This document shows, in pieces, positions 7,698 to 16,853 of a stretch of 43,280 nt of DNA. Under the pieces are notes generated by a model. It was given only the letters and a program-made list of their open reading frames with translations. It was not told the DNA's origin and ran no database searches. The translations under genes were made by a program, and so were the position numbers. How positions within the stretch are numbered: position 1 is the stretch's first letter; the number at the start of each line of letters is the position of its first letter. Source of the DNA: Nitrososphaerales archaeon (GTDB lineage Archaea; Thermoproteota; Nitrososphaeria; Nitrososphaerales; Nitrososphaeraceae); contig JARBAU010000003.1 of assembly GCA_029237525.1 (NCBI GenBank), positions 1 through 43,280 on the forward strand, read 5' to 3'.

Positions 7698-7905
7698 TTG
7701 AAGTTTTTGCATGGTTGAATATTCAGATAATTCGGGTATATTGAGGATAATCGTAGAATTACGATTTTTACTAAGGTGCTGCAAATCTTAAATATATTGG
7801 TAGTTTATTTTCATAGCGAAATCTCGGTAATTTTACTTTCGTTGATCAGCGCTGAATCATAAAATGGCATGGCAAATCAACAGCTTGTTACTATTTTACA
7901 AGATT

Positions 7906-8250
7906 CTATACCTGGTCTTCGCCCCTTCTTCTAGAACCGATATCAACTGCATCTTCAACATCTGATACGAATATTTTACCTTCTCCAGCCAAGCCCGTGC
8001 TAGTGCTCTCTACAAGAGCGTCTACTACGTTTTGCAGTTGTGTGTCTCTTATCACAACAACAATGGTAGAATTTACGTTAAACTCTGGGACATATGTCGA
8101 TGTACCTCTTCCTGATTGTATTCTAGGGATAGGATTTTGACCTCTCCCTTTAGATTCATAATATGTGAGGCCACCAAGACCTAATTCCTTCAATGCTGCT
8201 AGTGCCAGGTCTAATCTAGCGTGTGGAACAACTGCTTCGATTTTCTTCAT
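7906..8250 (-). CDS. glnK: Nitrogen regulatory PII-family protein
   Basis: Small trimeric signal protein that senses ATP/ADP and 2-oxoglutarate and controls nitrogen-related targets. MKKIEAVV opens the first strand, the T-loop spans about residues 36-56, and GKIFVSDVEDAVDIGSRRRG is the C-terminal PII signature. The length of 114 aa is typical. No Tyr aligns with the Tyr51 uridylylated in E. coli; the T-loop is rich in Gly, Ser, Thr and Pro (SGRGTSTYVPEF) instead. No amt transporter or glutamine synthetase gene is adjacent, so this is a stand-alone PII and its partner cannot be read from context. Confidence 0.92.
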   Translation of the reverse strand: MKKIEAVVPHARLDLALAALKELGLGGLTYYESKGRGQNPIPRIQSGRGTSTYVPEFNVNSTIVVVIRDTQLQNVVDALVESTSTGLAGEGKIFVSDVEDAVDIGSRRRGEDQV

Positions 8251-8516
8251 AATAGCGTATTCTAATGGAAACTATTATGTAATCCTTTTTGTCGTAAATT
8301 GACAAATGGCTTGACTAAGCTAGGTAAATCTTGAGATACTGCCCAAATTACTTGTTCAAAGTCCACAATCAAGCCGTCCTTGAAAATGATTCTGTCCTAC
8401 ATGTTACAATTAAACAATAGGTTACATTCATCAATAATTATCCCAAATTCTATACGTACACTAACACTGTATTCGATTATAAAGGATAAAATAACCAACT
8501 GGGTATGAAGATATGA

Positions 8517-8771
8517 ATGACTAAAACGTGCCTCAAATGTGGCAAGAATTTTGATGAAAAGGAGATTGACGATCCTGCTGCTGACAAATTTCCTTCGTGT
8601 ATTGAATGTTGGAACGAATGGAAAAAATATGCCATCATGGTAATGAATGAGATGAGATTAGATATGTCAATGCCAGAACATAGAAAAGCATTGAGAAAGT
8701 ACGAACGAATGTTCTTTGGATTAGAAAAACCCGAGGGCGAATTTCAAAAGAATCCTGATCAAAAAACTTAG
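8517..8771 (+). CDS. Zinc-ribbon protein with YggX-like (Fe(II)-trafficking) C-terminus
   Basis: This 84-aa protein has two parts. Residues 5-31 hold CLKC and CIEC (C5, C8, C28, C31), a zinc ribbon. Residues about 32-70 (WNEWKKYAIMVMNEMRLDMS then MPEHRKALRKYERMFF) resemble the core of bacterial YggX, which reads WxxWxxxQTxLINExxLNxxxxEHRK. YggX is linked to iron trafficking and protection of Fe-S clusters from oxidative damage. The ribbon is not part of bacterial YggX. The similarity is by eye; the function is inferred and could be something else, for example a structural zinc protein. Confidence 0.6.
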   Translation: MTKTCLKCGKNFDEKEIDDPAADKFPSCIECWNEWKKYAIMVMNEMRLDMSMPEHRKALRKYERMFFGLEKPEGEFQKNPDQKT

Positions 8772-8778
8772 TCCTCTC

Positions 8779-9252
8779 TCATAATTGTGAATCTAATGTC
8801 CTGAGGTAATCTACTGCAAATTCGGGTATTGTTGATACCAATCTCTGTCTCTGAGAGTGCAACAACAAAGCCTCAAAATAACAATCAAACAACACATGCT
8901 TTTGTTTGCTACTGAGAGTATTTAAGACTTCAATTATTGGCTGAAGGTCTAATGCTTGTAGAATTTCTGGATGTGCCAAGATTATATCGAAATAAATGCA
9001 GAATGTTTTAACAATCAGACGAATATCCTGATTTGAAACTATCCCGAAACTGGTTGTTAGCATAGGTTTCAAACTGGTCATATCTAGGCTGCAATAACCG
9101 TCAAGGACAGATTGAATAGTTTCAGATTTAAGTTCATTACTCATTTCGGAAAACTCGAGAATCTTGTTAATAATAATGGATTTTCTTAAATGCTCAGGAA
9201 CACCAGATATTATTCTTAGTATATTACCAGACGTCGAGTTACCTGGGTGCAT
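8779..9252 (-). CDS. Unknown helical protein divergent from purA
   Basis: Not recognised. The 157-aa product is predicted almost entirely alpha-helical, with repeated amphipathic segments (LRKSIIINKILEFSEMS, PEILQALDLQPIIEVLN). There is no signal peptide or metal site; its few cysteines are scattered. It ends 8 bases from the convergent YggX-like gene and starts head-to-head with purA. If purA starts at 9342 the two share an 89-base promoter region. A scaffold or regulatory role is possible but unsupported. Confidence 0.6.
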   Translation of the reverse strand: MHPGNSTSGNILRIISGVPEHLRKSIIINKILEFSEMSNELKSETIQSVLDGYCSLDMTSLKPMLTTSFGIVSNQDIRLIVKTFCIYFDIILAHPEILQALDLQPIIEVLNTLSSKQKHVLFDCYFEALLLHSQRQRLVSTIPEFAVDYLRTLDSQL

Positions 9253-9341
9253 TAATGGAAATTGATTTTAGCGATATAAAGACGTACTTGAATAATTGCG
9301 CCGATGGCAGACTTAAATATAGAAGACAGACAGGAGATTAT

Positions 9342-10352
9342 ATGACATGTACCGTCATTGTTGGTGGGTTTTACGGTGATGAAGGTAAAGGAAAACTCAT
9401 CGCATATCTTGCTCAAAAAGATAAGATATCAATAGCAGTTCGGGGAGGTGTGGGACCAAATGCTGGACACACTTTTGCATTTAATGGCAAGAAATACAAA
9501 GTCAGAATGTTGCCTAGTGCTGGTCTGAACATGAATACTAAACTATTCATAGGACCAGGGGTTCTAGTTGATCCTGCTATATTACAATCAGAGATCAAGG
9601 CATTCGATTCTCAAGATAGAACATTTATTGATCCGAATTGTGCTATAATAGAGAAAAAACATGTTGACAAGGATAGTTCACTTGATCATCTTGCCCAAAA
9701 GGTAGGAACAACCGGAACTGGTACTGGGCCAGCGAATGCGGACAGGGCATTGAGGATAGCTAAAATAGCCAAGAATATTCCTGAACTCGCAGTCTATTTG
9801 GAGGATGTCAGTGAAGCTGTCAATAGAGCATTAGAGAACAACGAAAATGTTTTAGCTGAGGGTACTCAAGGAACATATCTATCATTATATCATGGAAATT
9901 ATCCCTACGTGACTTCTAAAGACGTAACTGCGTCCGCAATTTGTTCTGACGTAGGAATCGGTCCTAAGAGCGTTAATGAGGTTCTGGTAGTATTTAAGTC
10001 ATATGTAACTAGAGTAGGTCAAGGACCGTTGAATGAGGAATTGACCTCTGACGAGACGGGGAATAGAGGTTGGCAGGAATTCGGCAGTGTGACAGGTAGG
10101 CAGAGAAGAGCAGCTCCATTTGACCTAGCCCTTGCAAAAAAGGCAATCAAATTAAATAGCGCATCTCAATTAGCGGTGACTAAACTCGATATATTATATC
10201 CGGAATGTGCAGGACGAAAAGACTATGCGAATTTACCAAATAAGGCTAAGCAATTTATCGAAAATATCGAAAATCAAACTGGAAAACCAGTTACTTTAAT
10301 AGGTACAGGAGAAGATCTGAACGAAGTTATCGATAGGCGAGATCAGATTTGA
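9342..10352 (+). CDS. purA: Adenylosuccinate synthetase
   Basis: Catalyses GTP-dependent joining of IMP and aspartate to adenylosuccinate, the first committed step to AMP. The P-loop GFYGDEGKGK follows the start at once, GPNAGHTF carries the catalytic His, and GTTGTGTGPANADRA plus the C-terminal KLDIL segment (GTP base binding) are present. ATG 9342 (MTCTVIVGG) is chosen over ATG 9255 because an AGGAG at 9332-9336 sits 5 bases before it, a TATA-like TTAAATAT lies at 9313-9320, and the 29 extra residues are unlike the family. The product is 336 aa, normal for archaeal PurA. purB is not nearby. Confidence 0.94.
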   Translation: MTCTVIVGGFYGDEGKGKLIAYLAQKDKISIAVRGGVGPNAGHTFAFNGKKYKVRMLPSAGLNMNTKLFIGPGVLVDPAILQSEIKAFDSQDRTFIDPNCAIIEKKHVDKDSSLDHLAQKVGTTGTGTGPANADRALRIAKIAKNIPELAVYLEDVSEAVNRALENNENVLAEGTQGTYLSLYHGNYPYVTSKDVTASAICSDVGIGPKSVNEVLVVFKSYVTRVGQGPLNEELTSDETGNRGWQEFGSVTGRQRRAAPFDLALAKKAIKLNSASQLAVTKLDILYPECAGRKDYANLPNKAKQFIENIENQTGKPVTLIGTGEDLNEVIDRRDQI

Positions 10353-10762
10353 TTGTAGAAGTGGATTACACACTTTGAACTTCCACGTCACTAATTTCAC
10401 TTAATATTAGCACTATTACGTAATTGTTTCATGCCAATTATCTGCAAGTTTAAGCCGTGGCAGTATTTACAATTACTTGATATCAAAGAAATTAAGCAAA
10501 AAACAATTCATGAATATCTATCATATGTAGAAATGAACGGAACTTAACAAACTCTCATTAAGAGCAATTGATATCTCTGTCCTGATATGGGGTAATTAAA
10601 TCATTTAATGTTACAAAAAAACTAAACCAAATTTGTAAGTTCACCACAAATAATATTGATTTTATTTGTTATTACACGCTACATTGTGTGATCTTGAGTC
10701 TAAAGTGCACTTTGAAGTCATCAAAGGACATTAATACTGACACAATCTGAACTAATAGATAA
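10353..10762. other. 410-base gap after purA
   Basis: AT-rich. The only open frame of note is 10431-10547 (38 codons, MPIICKFKPWQYL and onward), with no promoter or start signal I trust. No tRNA fold, long dyad or tandem repeat is seen. Confidence 0.4.
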
Positions 10763-11446
10763 TTGCGTACCAAGTGTCCCTATTATATAGAATTGTCTGA
10801 TCTAAATGACTTTGGAAGGATGGCTTGTGCTTTCGAGCCTATTCCACTAGTCTCTCTATCCCTTGATATGAGAAATGAGCGAGTGTTAGCTCTGGAAGGC
10901 GATTTCGTGTTCGGGAGGCCCATAATATTTTATGTAAAAAATAGAAAAGAACAGTTTGGAGAATATTTGGCGTATAGGGTTAACGGCGTACAGGAAGAAG
11001 TATCTATAGTCGATCATATATCTAGTCCAACTTTTAGTTATTCCCCAATAATAAATATCGATAGTTTTCCATTTCCTGTTACGCCAAAGGCTAAGACCAA
11101 ACTGAGATCCAAATTTAAAGTAACCAAACTTAGAGATTTGACAAGCCTGGTCAAAGTCTGTGCTTACAAATCTTATGATGAACCGCCAATTCCATTACTT
11201 CTTTTTGAGGATTCAAAAACGAAAAGAATTATTTTGGGAGCAGCTGCTACTTTTAGCGAATCTGATGATTTTTATAGTTTTTATTATATCCATCTTGAAA
11301 CTATACCATCTAGCTACTTTGTGAGATATGCTAGTCAAAGAACGGATCAGCCTTTTTTTTCGAATAAGCTAGATGAACATGGGTGCATCTACCTGAAAGT
11401 GATTAGATTGGCATCAGGTCATCCACTGGTGAGTTTAGATGAATAG
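10763..11446 (+). CDS. Unknown protein coupled to pyrF
   Basis: Not recognised. It is 227 aa from TTG 10763, predicted soluble and beta-rich (VLALEGDFVFGRPIIFYVKN, PLLLFEDSKTKRIILGAAAT). It opens with RTKCPYYIELSDLNDFGRMACAFEP, in which two cysteines are 16 residues apart. Its end overlaps the start of pyrF by 8 bases, so the two genes are probably translated together, but nothing in the sequence ties it to pyrimidine synthesis. The start is uncertain because no ATG lies near the N-terminus. Confidence 0.6.
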   Translation: MRTKCPYYIELSDLNDFGRMACAFEPIPLVSLSLDMRNERVLALEGDFVFGRPIIFYVKNRKEQFGEYLAYRVNGVQEEVSIVDHISSPTFSYSPIINIDSFPFPVTPKAKTKLRSKFKVTKLRDLTSLVKVCAYKSYDEPPIPLLLFEDSKTKRIILGAAATFSESDDFYSFYYIHLETIPSSYFVRYASQRTDQPFFSNKLDEHGCIYLKVIRLASGHPLVSLDE

Positions 11447-12206
11447 CATCATTTCTTACCGGAAGAGAATAGAATCTTGTTCATCTAATAAGGATAGCAG
11501 AATAATCCTTGCATTAGATCCCATGGTTGGCAACGACATTTTTGGATATGTTAATGAAAGAATCGATCTGCTCCAAGGAGAGGTCTGTGCCATCAAGTTC
11601 AACTTTCATGTTATACTACCATTGTCCAACGAGGAGCTAATCAATATCAATAGTAAAGTTCATTCATATGGATTACAATCGATAGCCGACATAAAGTTGA
11701 ATGATATATCTTCAACCAATCTTGTTGTCATCGATCACCTTGTAAATATGGGTTTTGATGCCGTGATTCTCAATCCTATAATAGGCATGGACGAGCTAAG
11801 ACGGGTAGTTGTCCCTTCACATGGTCGTCATCTTGGAGTCCTAGCCTTGGTATATATGAGCCATTCAGGAGCAAGAGAGGGCTTCGGTCTCAGCGTTATA
11901 GATGAATTTTGTCAACCAGTTCGTCAATTACCGCTTTACCTAAAACTGTTGGAATATGCAGAAGCTTGTGACACGGACGGCATAATAGTCGGTGGGACAA
12001 AACTAGACATCATAACTAGCGTTTCAAGAGAAAAAAAATTGCCTATATATTCTCCAGGTCTAGGGGTCCAGGGTGGGGATCCCAAAATAGCGGCTAAGGC
12101 CGGGACTGATTATTTCATCATTGGAAGATCGATAACACAGTCAAAAGACCCTTTGAAAAGCGCCAGAATCGTAAGAAAGGAAATAAATTCCCTCAAAAAT
12201 GATTAA
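11439..12206 (+). CDS. pyrF: Orotidine 5'-phosphate decarboxylase
   Basis: Converts OMP to UMP, the last step of de novo UMP synthesis. The catalytic tetrad is visible: K53 in AIKFN, and D84, K86 and D89 in ADIKLNDI. The phosphate-binding end is IYSPGLGVQGGDP followed by YFIIGRSI. The length of 255 aa is slightly above most archaeal OMPDCs because of an insertion around GFGLSVIDEFCQPVRQLP. The ATG start lies inside the preceding unknown gene. No other pyr gene is in the window. Confidence 0.93.
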   Translation: MNSIISYRKRIESCSSNKDSRIILALDPMVGNDIFGYVNERIDLLQGEVCAIKFNFHVILPLSNEELININSKVHSYGLQSIADIKLNDISSTNLVVIDHLVNMGFDAVILNPIIGMDELRRVVVPSHGRHLGVLALVYMSHSGAREGFGLSVIDEFCQPVRQLPLYLKLLEYAEACDTDGIIVGGTKLDIITSVSREKKLPIYSPGLGVQGGDPKIAAKAGTDYFIIGRSITQSKDPLKSARIVRKEINSLKND

Positions 12207-12437
12207 TGCTATTCTGTTCTCTTTGACTCCTCAAAACTATAGATGTATGCGTAGAGAGAATTTGATCGTAATGTGATGAAGTAGTATCTTGTTGATGGAT
12301 CATCGATTTTACGATTTGGTCCACTAGTTATCAAATAAAAGTAATTGCAATTCAGCTCGTCTTAGTCTACATCTTTTCGAGAATTCGCGGAACACTATCA
12401 TTACTTGTTAACTTGTGATGATAAATGTAATATCGAA

Positions 12438-13253
12438 TTATTTCCCGTATTTTCGTATTCTGTTCTGATATGTCCTGATTGCTCTCATTAGATCTATCTT
12501 TCGAAATTCGGGCCAGAATACATCCATAAATACCAACTCACTATAAGCACTCTGCCAAATCAGAAATCCACTCAATCTCTTCTCGCCAGATGTACGTAAA
12601 ATAAGATCAGGCTCCGGCTGTGGTAGGTGAGATGTGTACAAATAGGACTCAATAAGCTTCTCGTCTATTTTGTCTATTTCTAGCTTGCCGCATTTGGTAT
12701 CAAGAGCAATTTTTTTTATTGCCTCAACTATCTCTTTTTGTCCGCCATATGCTATTGCAATATTCAAAAACATAGAATTGTATTCCATGGTTACCGTTTC
12801 CAATTTGAAAAGGATGTCCTGTAGGCTTTGTGGAAGAATTGAGAGGTTTCCTATTGCCTTTATTCTCATCTTTAGTCGGTGAATCCTAGAATCCTCAAAC
12901 AACTTTTCTAATTTTATCTGTAAAAGTCTGTATATATTTTCTAATTCATGCGTCTCACGGTCTAGATTTTCATTAGATAATACATAGAGAGTCGTTATTT
13001 TAATCTCTAGGTCCTGAATCCAAGTTAATAACTCTTCGGCCTTGTCGGCTCCTGCAAAATGACCTGTTGACTCACGTATGAGATTTGTCTTAGCCCATCT
13101 TCTGTTGCCGTCCAAAATGATGGCAATATGGCTTGGAAGGGGGTATTTGATAATCTCAGATTCTAAACGTCTTTCGTAGAGTATATACAGGCCGCTCCGT
13201 TTGAATATGGCATCTCCTAGTGCCCGTTTATTAATATTGAATAGAAAATTCAT
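12438..13253 (-). CDS. uppS: cis-Prenyltransferase (UppS / DHDDS family)
   Basis: Makes long-chain Z,E-polyprenyl diphosphate, the lipid carrier for N-glycans and surface sugars, by adding isopentenyl diphosphate units. HIAIILDGNRRWAK (residues 42-55, catalytic Asp D48) starts the domain. GHFAGADKAEELL follows, and the C-terminal IPP-binding part reads PDLILRTSGEKRLSGFLIWQSAYSELVF with FWPEF. The 271-aa length is normal. A basic extension of about 35 residues precedes the domain, as in several archaeal members. The gene lies 75 bases downstream of, and co-directional with, the DUF373 gene. Confidence 0.94.
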   Translation of the reverse strand: MNFLFNINKRALGDAIFKRSGLYILYERRLESEIIKYPLPSHIAIILDGNRRWAKTNLIRESTGHFAGADKAEELLTWIQDLEIKITTLYVLSNENLDRETHELENIYRLLQIKLEKLFEDSRIHRLKMRIKAIGNLSILPQSLQDILFKLETVTMEYNSMFLNIAIAYGGQKEIVEAIKKIALDTKCGKLEIDKIDEKLIESYLYTSHLPQPEPDLILRTSGEKRLSGFLIWQSAYSELVFMDVFWPEFRKIDLMRAIRTYQNRIRKYGK

Positions 13254-13328
13254 TGCTATCGCTTAAATAATTTTAATGGGATAATTTTCTTAACCCGTAT
13301 TAAGATATGCCTCCAGTGACCGATTTTA

Positions 13329-14504
13329 TCAATGCTTAAGTTCCTCGCCACCCTTTCTGTTTCTAAAATATTGAAACAAGAAGGTAGCCGCTATTAACGT
13401 TATCGCAAGTCCTATCAATAGTGAAGAAATAAGTGAAAACGGATTAGTTCTCTCTATAAGAACTGAAGTAAATTGCAGAATGGGAATATACAATAGGGCT
13501 AGTATGACTAATCTGAGTATATCTGACATCGTGGTAATGCTTCCCTTGAACCAGTTACTAAGCAACGAACCAGCCAATATCGTAGCCAGTCCGATCCAGA
13601 GTAAGGTTATGGTGCCATGGATAAAACTCCCTAAGATTATTCTATTTGTGACTATGCTGAATATACTTTGATGTTGTGACACTAGATCGACGGGAACATT
13701 CGAAAGTCCATTTACAATTGAAACCAAGATGATTAGCACACCCGCGAATACAGAAAAGATTCTAATAAAACCGGAGGGTGTAGGCCTACCTAGAGAGCTT
13801 ATTGCCTTATCCAGGTCAAAGGCTCTAATAATGAAAGCTACGCCAAGTATGCTCAATACCAAAGCTACTGCCTCTTTAGTTAGCCCAAAAATGGTAGAAA
13901 TTCCTGCAACTACGAGAAGTGCACCTGGCACACCTAAGAAAAACTTCGAATATCGCGGATCATACACGAGCATCTTGATGTATCTGCCAAGAATGGCGTA
14001 TGAGTATTCTACACTGCGGCTGTGTCGAATAATAACACGTTGGACCGAAATTATTGGTAAGATTGTATGAATAACAGGAATGATAGTTTCGTCATCCTCT
14101 CCATCAGATACTATCACTGCTCCGTCGGCTGCATAAATCTCCAGGATAGACTGTATTTCGGACCCTATTTTCTCGTCCGCGGCTATGCCACGGTTCATCT
14201 TGCCTGCGACCAAAGCCACTTCAGAGTCATAACCTTTTGACAGAAGATCTTGATGAATTTTTATTGCGCCAAATATAGTGTTGGCATCAGCGTCTTCTGG
14301 GTCTTCTAAAGCTAAACTTATTCCAGCATTTATGCAAGATTCTTTTCCTATAATTGGCGTAGCCAATCCACCCTTAGAACCTATATCATCATCGCGATCA
14401 ATGCACAGTACGAGAATTCTGTTATGAACAAGTGAAGAATCTGGGATTACGTCTCGCCCAGATTCCATCTTCTGATAATCACCTGATTTATACGCTCTCG
14501 ACAT
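13329..14504 (-). CDS. DUF373 family membrane protein
   Basis: Conserved archaeal protein of unknown function (COG2237). The N-terminal cytosolic domain has the family start RILVLCIDRDDDIGSKGG, an acidic DGEDDETIIPVI segment and the VIIRHSRSVEYSYAILGRYIK motif. From about residue 180 there are five or so hydrophobic helices (GVPGALLVVAGISTIFGL onward), ending in a basic tail. Length 391 aa. It is upstream of uppS on the same strand, and the association with polyprenyl synthesis may be positional only. Confidence 0.9.
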   Translation of the reverse strand: MSRAYKSGDYQKMESGRDVIPDSSLVHNRILVLCIDRDDDIGSKGGLATPIIGKESCINAGISLALEDPEDADANTIFGAIKIHQDLLSKGYDSEVALVAGKMNRGIAADEKIGSEIQSILEIYAADGAVIVSDGEDDETIIPVIHTILPIISVQRVIIRHSRSVEYSYAILGRYIKMLVYDPRYSKFFLGVPGALLVVAGISTIFGLTKEAVALVLSILGVAFIIRAFDLDKAISSLGRPTPSGFIRIFSVFAGVLIILVSIVNGLSNVPVDLVSQHQSIFSIVTNRIILGSFIHGTITLLWIGLATILAGSLLSNWFKGSITTMSDILRLVILALLYIPILQFTSVLIERTNPFSLISSLLIGLAITLIAATFLFQYFRNRKGGEELKH

Positions 14505-14736
14505 GACCTATAGCGCACATTTCCAAAGTACTATACCAACTAATTAATTAATCTCAAGATAGGAAGATAAAAATTTACTATCATGATAAAGACATTAATA
14601 CTTCAAATATATGATATTATTGTCCAATCTTACTATCACATATTGCTATTAATTATCCTGAATTTTACACTTGATTATCAGCATCCATAAATAAGAAATT
14701 GCCGATTAGATAGCAAGCGAGATTGGAGTCCTAATT

Positions 14737-15072
14737 TTGTTCGAGCACAGGGAATCTTGGGTCAGTAAATTTGCACTGAGAAGTATAAAATATGAGAGGT
14801 CGGTTATCTCAAATATATGCGACTTTGAACTTGTTGGTAAGGAGATAAGAAATGGTGAACACATTATTTCATTAAGTCGTGAGTACTTTCTCGAAGAGCT
14901 TATCGGCCAGTCAGAAGCGAAAAATATTCTGCAGGCATCGTCGATGTTAAACTTAGTTGGAAATAGGATAGTAAATCTAGCAATAGAAATGCGGTTGGCG
15001 AAACGAGCGACTGTTAGGAACATTCAGGGGGTGCCTTTTCTCATGATTTTCAAATTTAGACATTTTGAATAA
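14737..15072 (+). CDS. DUF424 family protein
   Basis: Small conserved archaeal protein (COG2412) of unknown function, found near translation genes in other archaea. The pattern matches: LVGKEIRNGEHIISLSREYF, then LNLVGNRIVNLAIEMRLAK and the final IQGVPFLMIF (IKGVPHAQ in most relatives). The 111 aa is read from TTG 14737; no ATG precedes the domain and an in-frame stop is at 14707. It is followed after about 130 bases by the Dim2-like KH gene on the same strand, consistent with a ribosome-related role. Confidence 0.75.
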   Translation: MFEHRESWVSKFALRSIKYERSVISNICDFELVGKEIRNGEHIISLSREYFLEELIGQSEAKNILQASSMLNLVGNRIVNLAIEMRLAKRATVRNIQGVPFLMIFKFRHFE

Positions 15073-15202
15073 GCATTCTAACCCTGCCCTACTACAAATT
15101 ACAATTATCAAGCTAATATACAAATAAGAGGACAGAATCATCGAAGTAGAGATAATTCAGTCTTGTGTGCAATATGTCTTGTGCGGAGGATTTTAAGCTA
15201 AA

Positions 15203-15817
15203 ATGAGCTTTCAACAGGCGGTAAAGGTCCCAAATGACAGGATTGGCGTCATTATAGGCAAAGATGGAAGGATTAAAAACGAAATAGAGACTAAATGCAA
15301 CGTATTAATCAGAATCGATAGCGAAAGCGGTAGTGTTATAATATCCCCTCGTGACCCGTCTCAGATAGAACAAGCTTTTAAAGCAGTTGAGATAATATCC
15401 GCCATTTCAAGAGGGTTTTCACCAGAACGTTCCTACAGGTTGCTAGGAGAAGATGTACTTCAAGTAGTAGATCTGAATGAATACGTAGGTAGATCACAAA
15501 ATCAGATAACTAGGCTAAAGGGAAGATTAATCGGAGAAAGGGGGAAATCTCGGAAGACGATTGAAGATCTAACAAACACTGCCATTTCAATCTACGGACA
15601 CACAGTGGCAATAATCGGCAATTTTGAAGATATAAAACTTGCGAGCGATGCAATACTTCACCTGGTAAGAGGTAGATCACATAAAATGGTATATAATTTA
15701 TTACAAGAAAAACGTAGACGAGACAAAATCGACAGACTCTATCTATGGGAAGAGTCTAATTTGCAACACAATAACAGCACAGTTAATTCACCGAACTCTA
15801 TCCAATCAAGAGAATAA
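15203..15817 (+). CDS. KH-domain rRNA-processing protein (archaeal Dim2/Pno1)
   Basis: Archaeal Dim2-type protein with two KH domains that binds the 3' end of 16S rRNA during small-subunit assembly. The first KH has VIIGKDGRIKNEIE with GKDG (about residues 19-22). The second has RLIGERGKSRKTIEDLT with GERG (about 111-114) and continues TAISIYGHTVAIIG. The 204-aa length fits. The tail is polar and Asn/Ser-rich. Upstream is the DUF424 gene; no Rio kinase or aIF1A gene is next to it here, unlike in some other archaea. Confidence 0.9.
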   Translation: MSFQQAVKVPNDRIGVIIGKDGRIKNEIETKCNVLIRIDSESGSVIISPRDPSQIEQAFKAVEIISAISRGFSPERSYRLLGEDVLQVVDLNEYVGRSQNQITRLKGRLIGERGKSRKTIEDLTNTAISIYGHTVAIIGNFEDIKLASDAILHLVRGRSHKMVYNLLQEKRRRDKIDRLYLWEESNLQHNNSTVNSPNSIQSRE

Positions 15818-16219
15818 ATTAAGGGGAATATGGACGTTGCAAATTAGTCGTGTCGGATAGATCAAACTATCTCAACTTTAAGAAATATTCAGAGTTGAGG
15901 TAATCTGAGACGACCGCATATTATGTAAAAAACGAGGACCGGTAGATTAAATATCTTCTGCATATGGTCAAAAGAATGATGTCAATGGAGATAGAACTAA
16001 AGGTGATGACCATTATTTATATTTAGAATCTCCAAGACAATTCAGTAGCTGTATACATAATCCTGCACAGAAAATTTCATAGTTCCAGGCCATGTCTTTC
16101 AAAATCTATGGTTGCACGTAAAACCCAATGACCAATTGTTACTTTTAAAAGGAAATTCCTTTACTATGTATTTCCTTGCTTGATAGTTCAGATATTCATT
16201 TTCTTGGCCGGATGGAAAT
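15818..16219. other. 402-base gap between the KH gene and ubiX
   Basis: AT-rich sequence between two convergent genes. No ORF over about 20 codons with support, no tRNA fold and no strong terminator is seen, apart from short A/T-rich dyads around 16150-16180. Confidence 0.4.
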
Positions 16220-16777
16220 TCACATCCCTGACCAGCGACGGAAAAGATTGTGGCTTATAGAGAATTGATCCAAAACCTTCCCAACGATGTGGGATACCAT
16301 ATCGTCAATCGTTTTAGGCTTTTGATAGAAGCCAGGTGTCGCTGGTAATATGATTACTCCTGCATTAACCAGGGTTCTCATATTTTCAATATGAATTTTG
16401 GATAAGGGAGTCTCTCTTGGCACAAGAACTAACTTGCGTGATTCTTTAATACAAACACTTGCTGCTCTTGAGATCAAGCTGTCATCATAACCGTTAGCAA
16501 TACTAGAGAGTGTCTTCATACTACACGGAACTATGCTCATTCCGTCGGTTTTGAAGGAACCACTTGAAATGGCAGCTGCCATGTTCTTGCTGTCGTAGCA
16601 GGCGGTCGCCAGTCCTTTCACATATTCGACGCTTTTTTCTGTTTCCATTTCTATATTTTTCTGACCCCATTCGCTCAAGACTAAATGCGTCCTTATTTCT
16701 AAATCCCTAAGACATTCAAGCATTTTAATACCATAAATTACTCCCGAACTGCCGGTGATGGCCACTATTAAATTCAT
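16220..16777 (-). CDS. ubiX: Flavin prenyltransferase (UbiX/Pad1 family)
   Basis: Attaches a dimethylallyl group to FMN, making prenyl-FMN for UbiD-type decarboxylases. The FMN-binding start is IVAITGSSGVIYGIK; SIVPCSMKTLSSIANG and LVPRETPLSKIH are the usual core motifs, and ILPATPGFYQKP closes the active site. The 185-aa length is typical. It is divergent from the PfkB gene with a TATA-rich shared promoter (GTATATATATAAC, about 16801-16813). No ubiD gene is in the window. Confidence 0.94.
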   Translation of the reverse strand: MNLIVAITGSSGVIYGIKMLECLRDLEIRTHLVLSEWGQKNIEMETEKSVEYVKGLATACYDSKNMAAAISSGSFKTDGMSIVPCSMKTLSSIANGYDDSLISRAASVCIKESRKLVLVPRETPLSKIHIENMRTLVNAGVIILPATPGFYQKPKTIDDMVSHIVGKVLDQFSISHNLFRRWSGM

Positions 16778-16853
16778 AGGTTAATGACAGTTTCACTAAA
16801 GTATATATATAACTGTCCATATTTCAATTGACTTTAGGGTATAGAATATAACA

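Noticed and set aside
8400-8510. 36-codon ORF before the YggX-like gene
   Set aside because: Low-complexity composition and no start signal.
10431-10547. 38-codon ORF MPIICKFKPWQYL and onward
   Set aside because: Protein-like composition, but no promoter, ribosome site or recognisable family; chance in AT-rich DNA is as likely.
12272-12470. Possible C/D box small RNAs (GTGATGA at 12273 and 12415)
   Set aside because: No convincing D, D' and C' boxes at proper spacing; the second candidate runs into the end of uppS.
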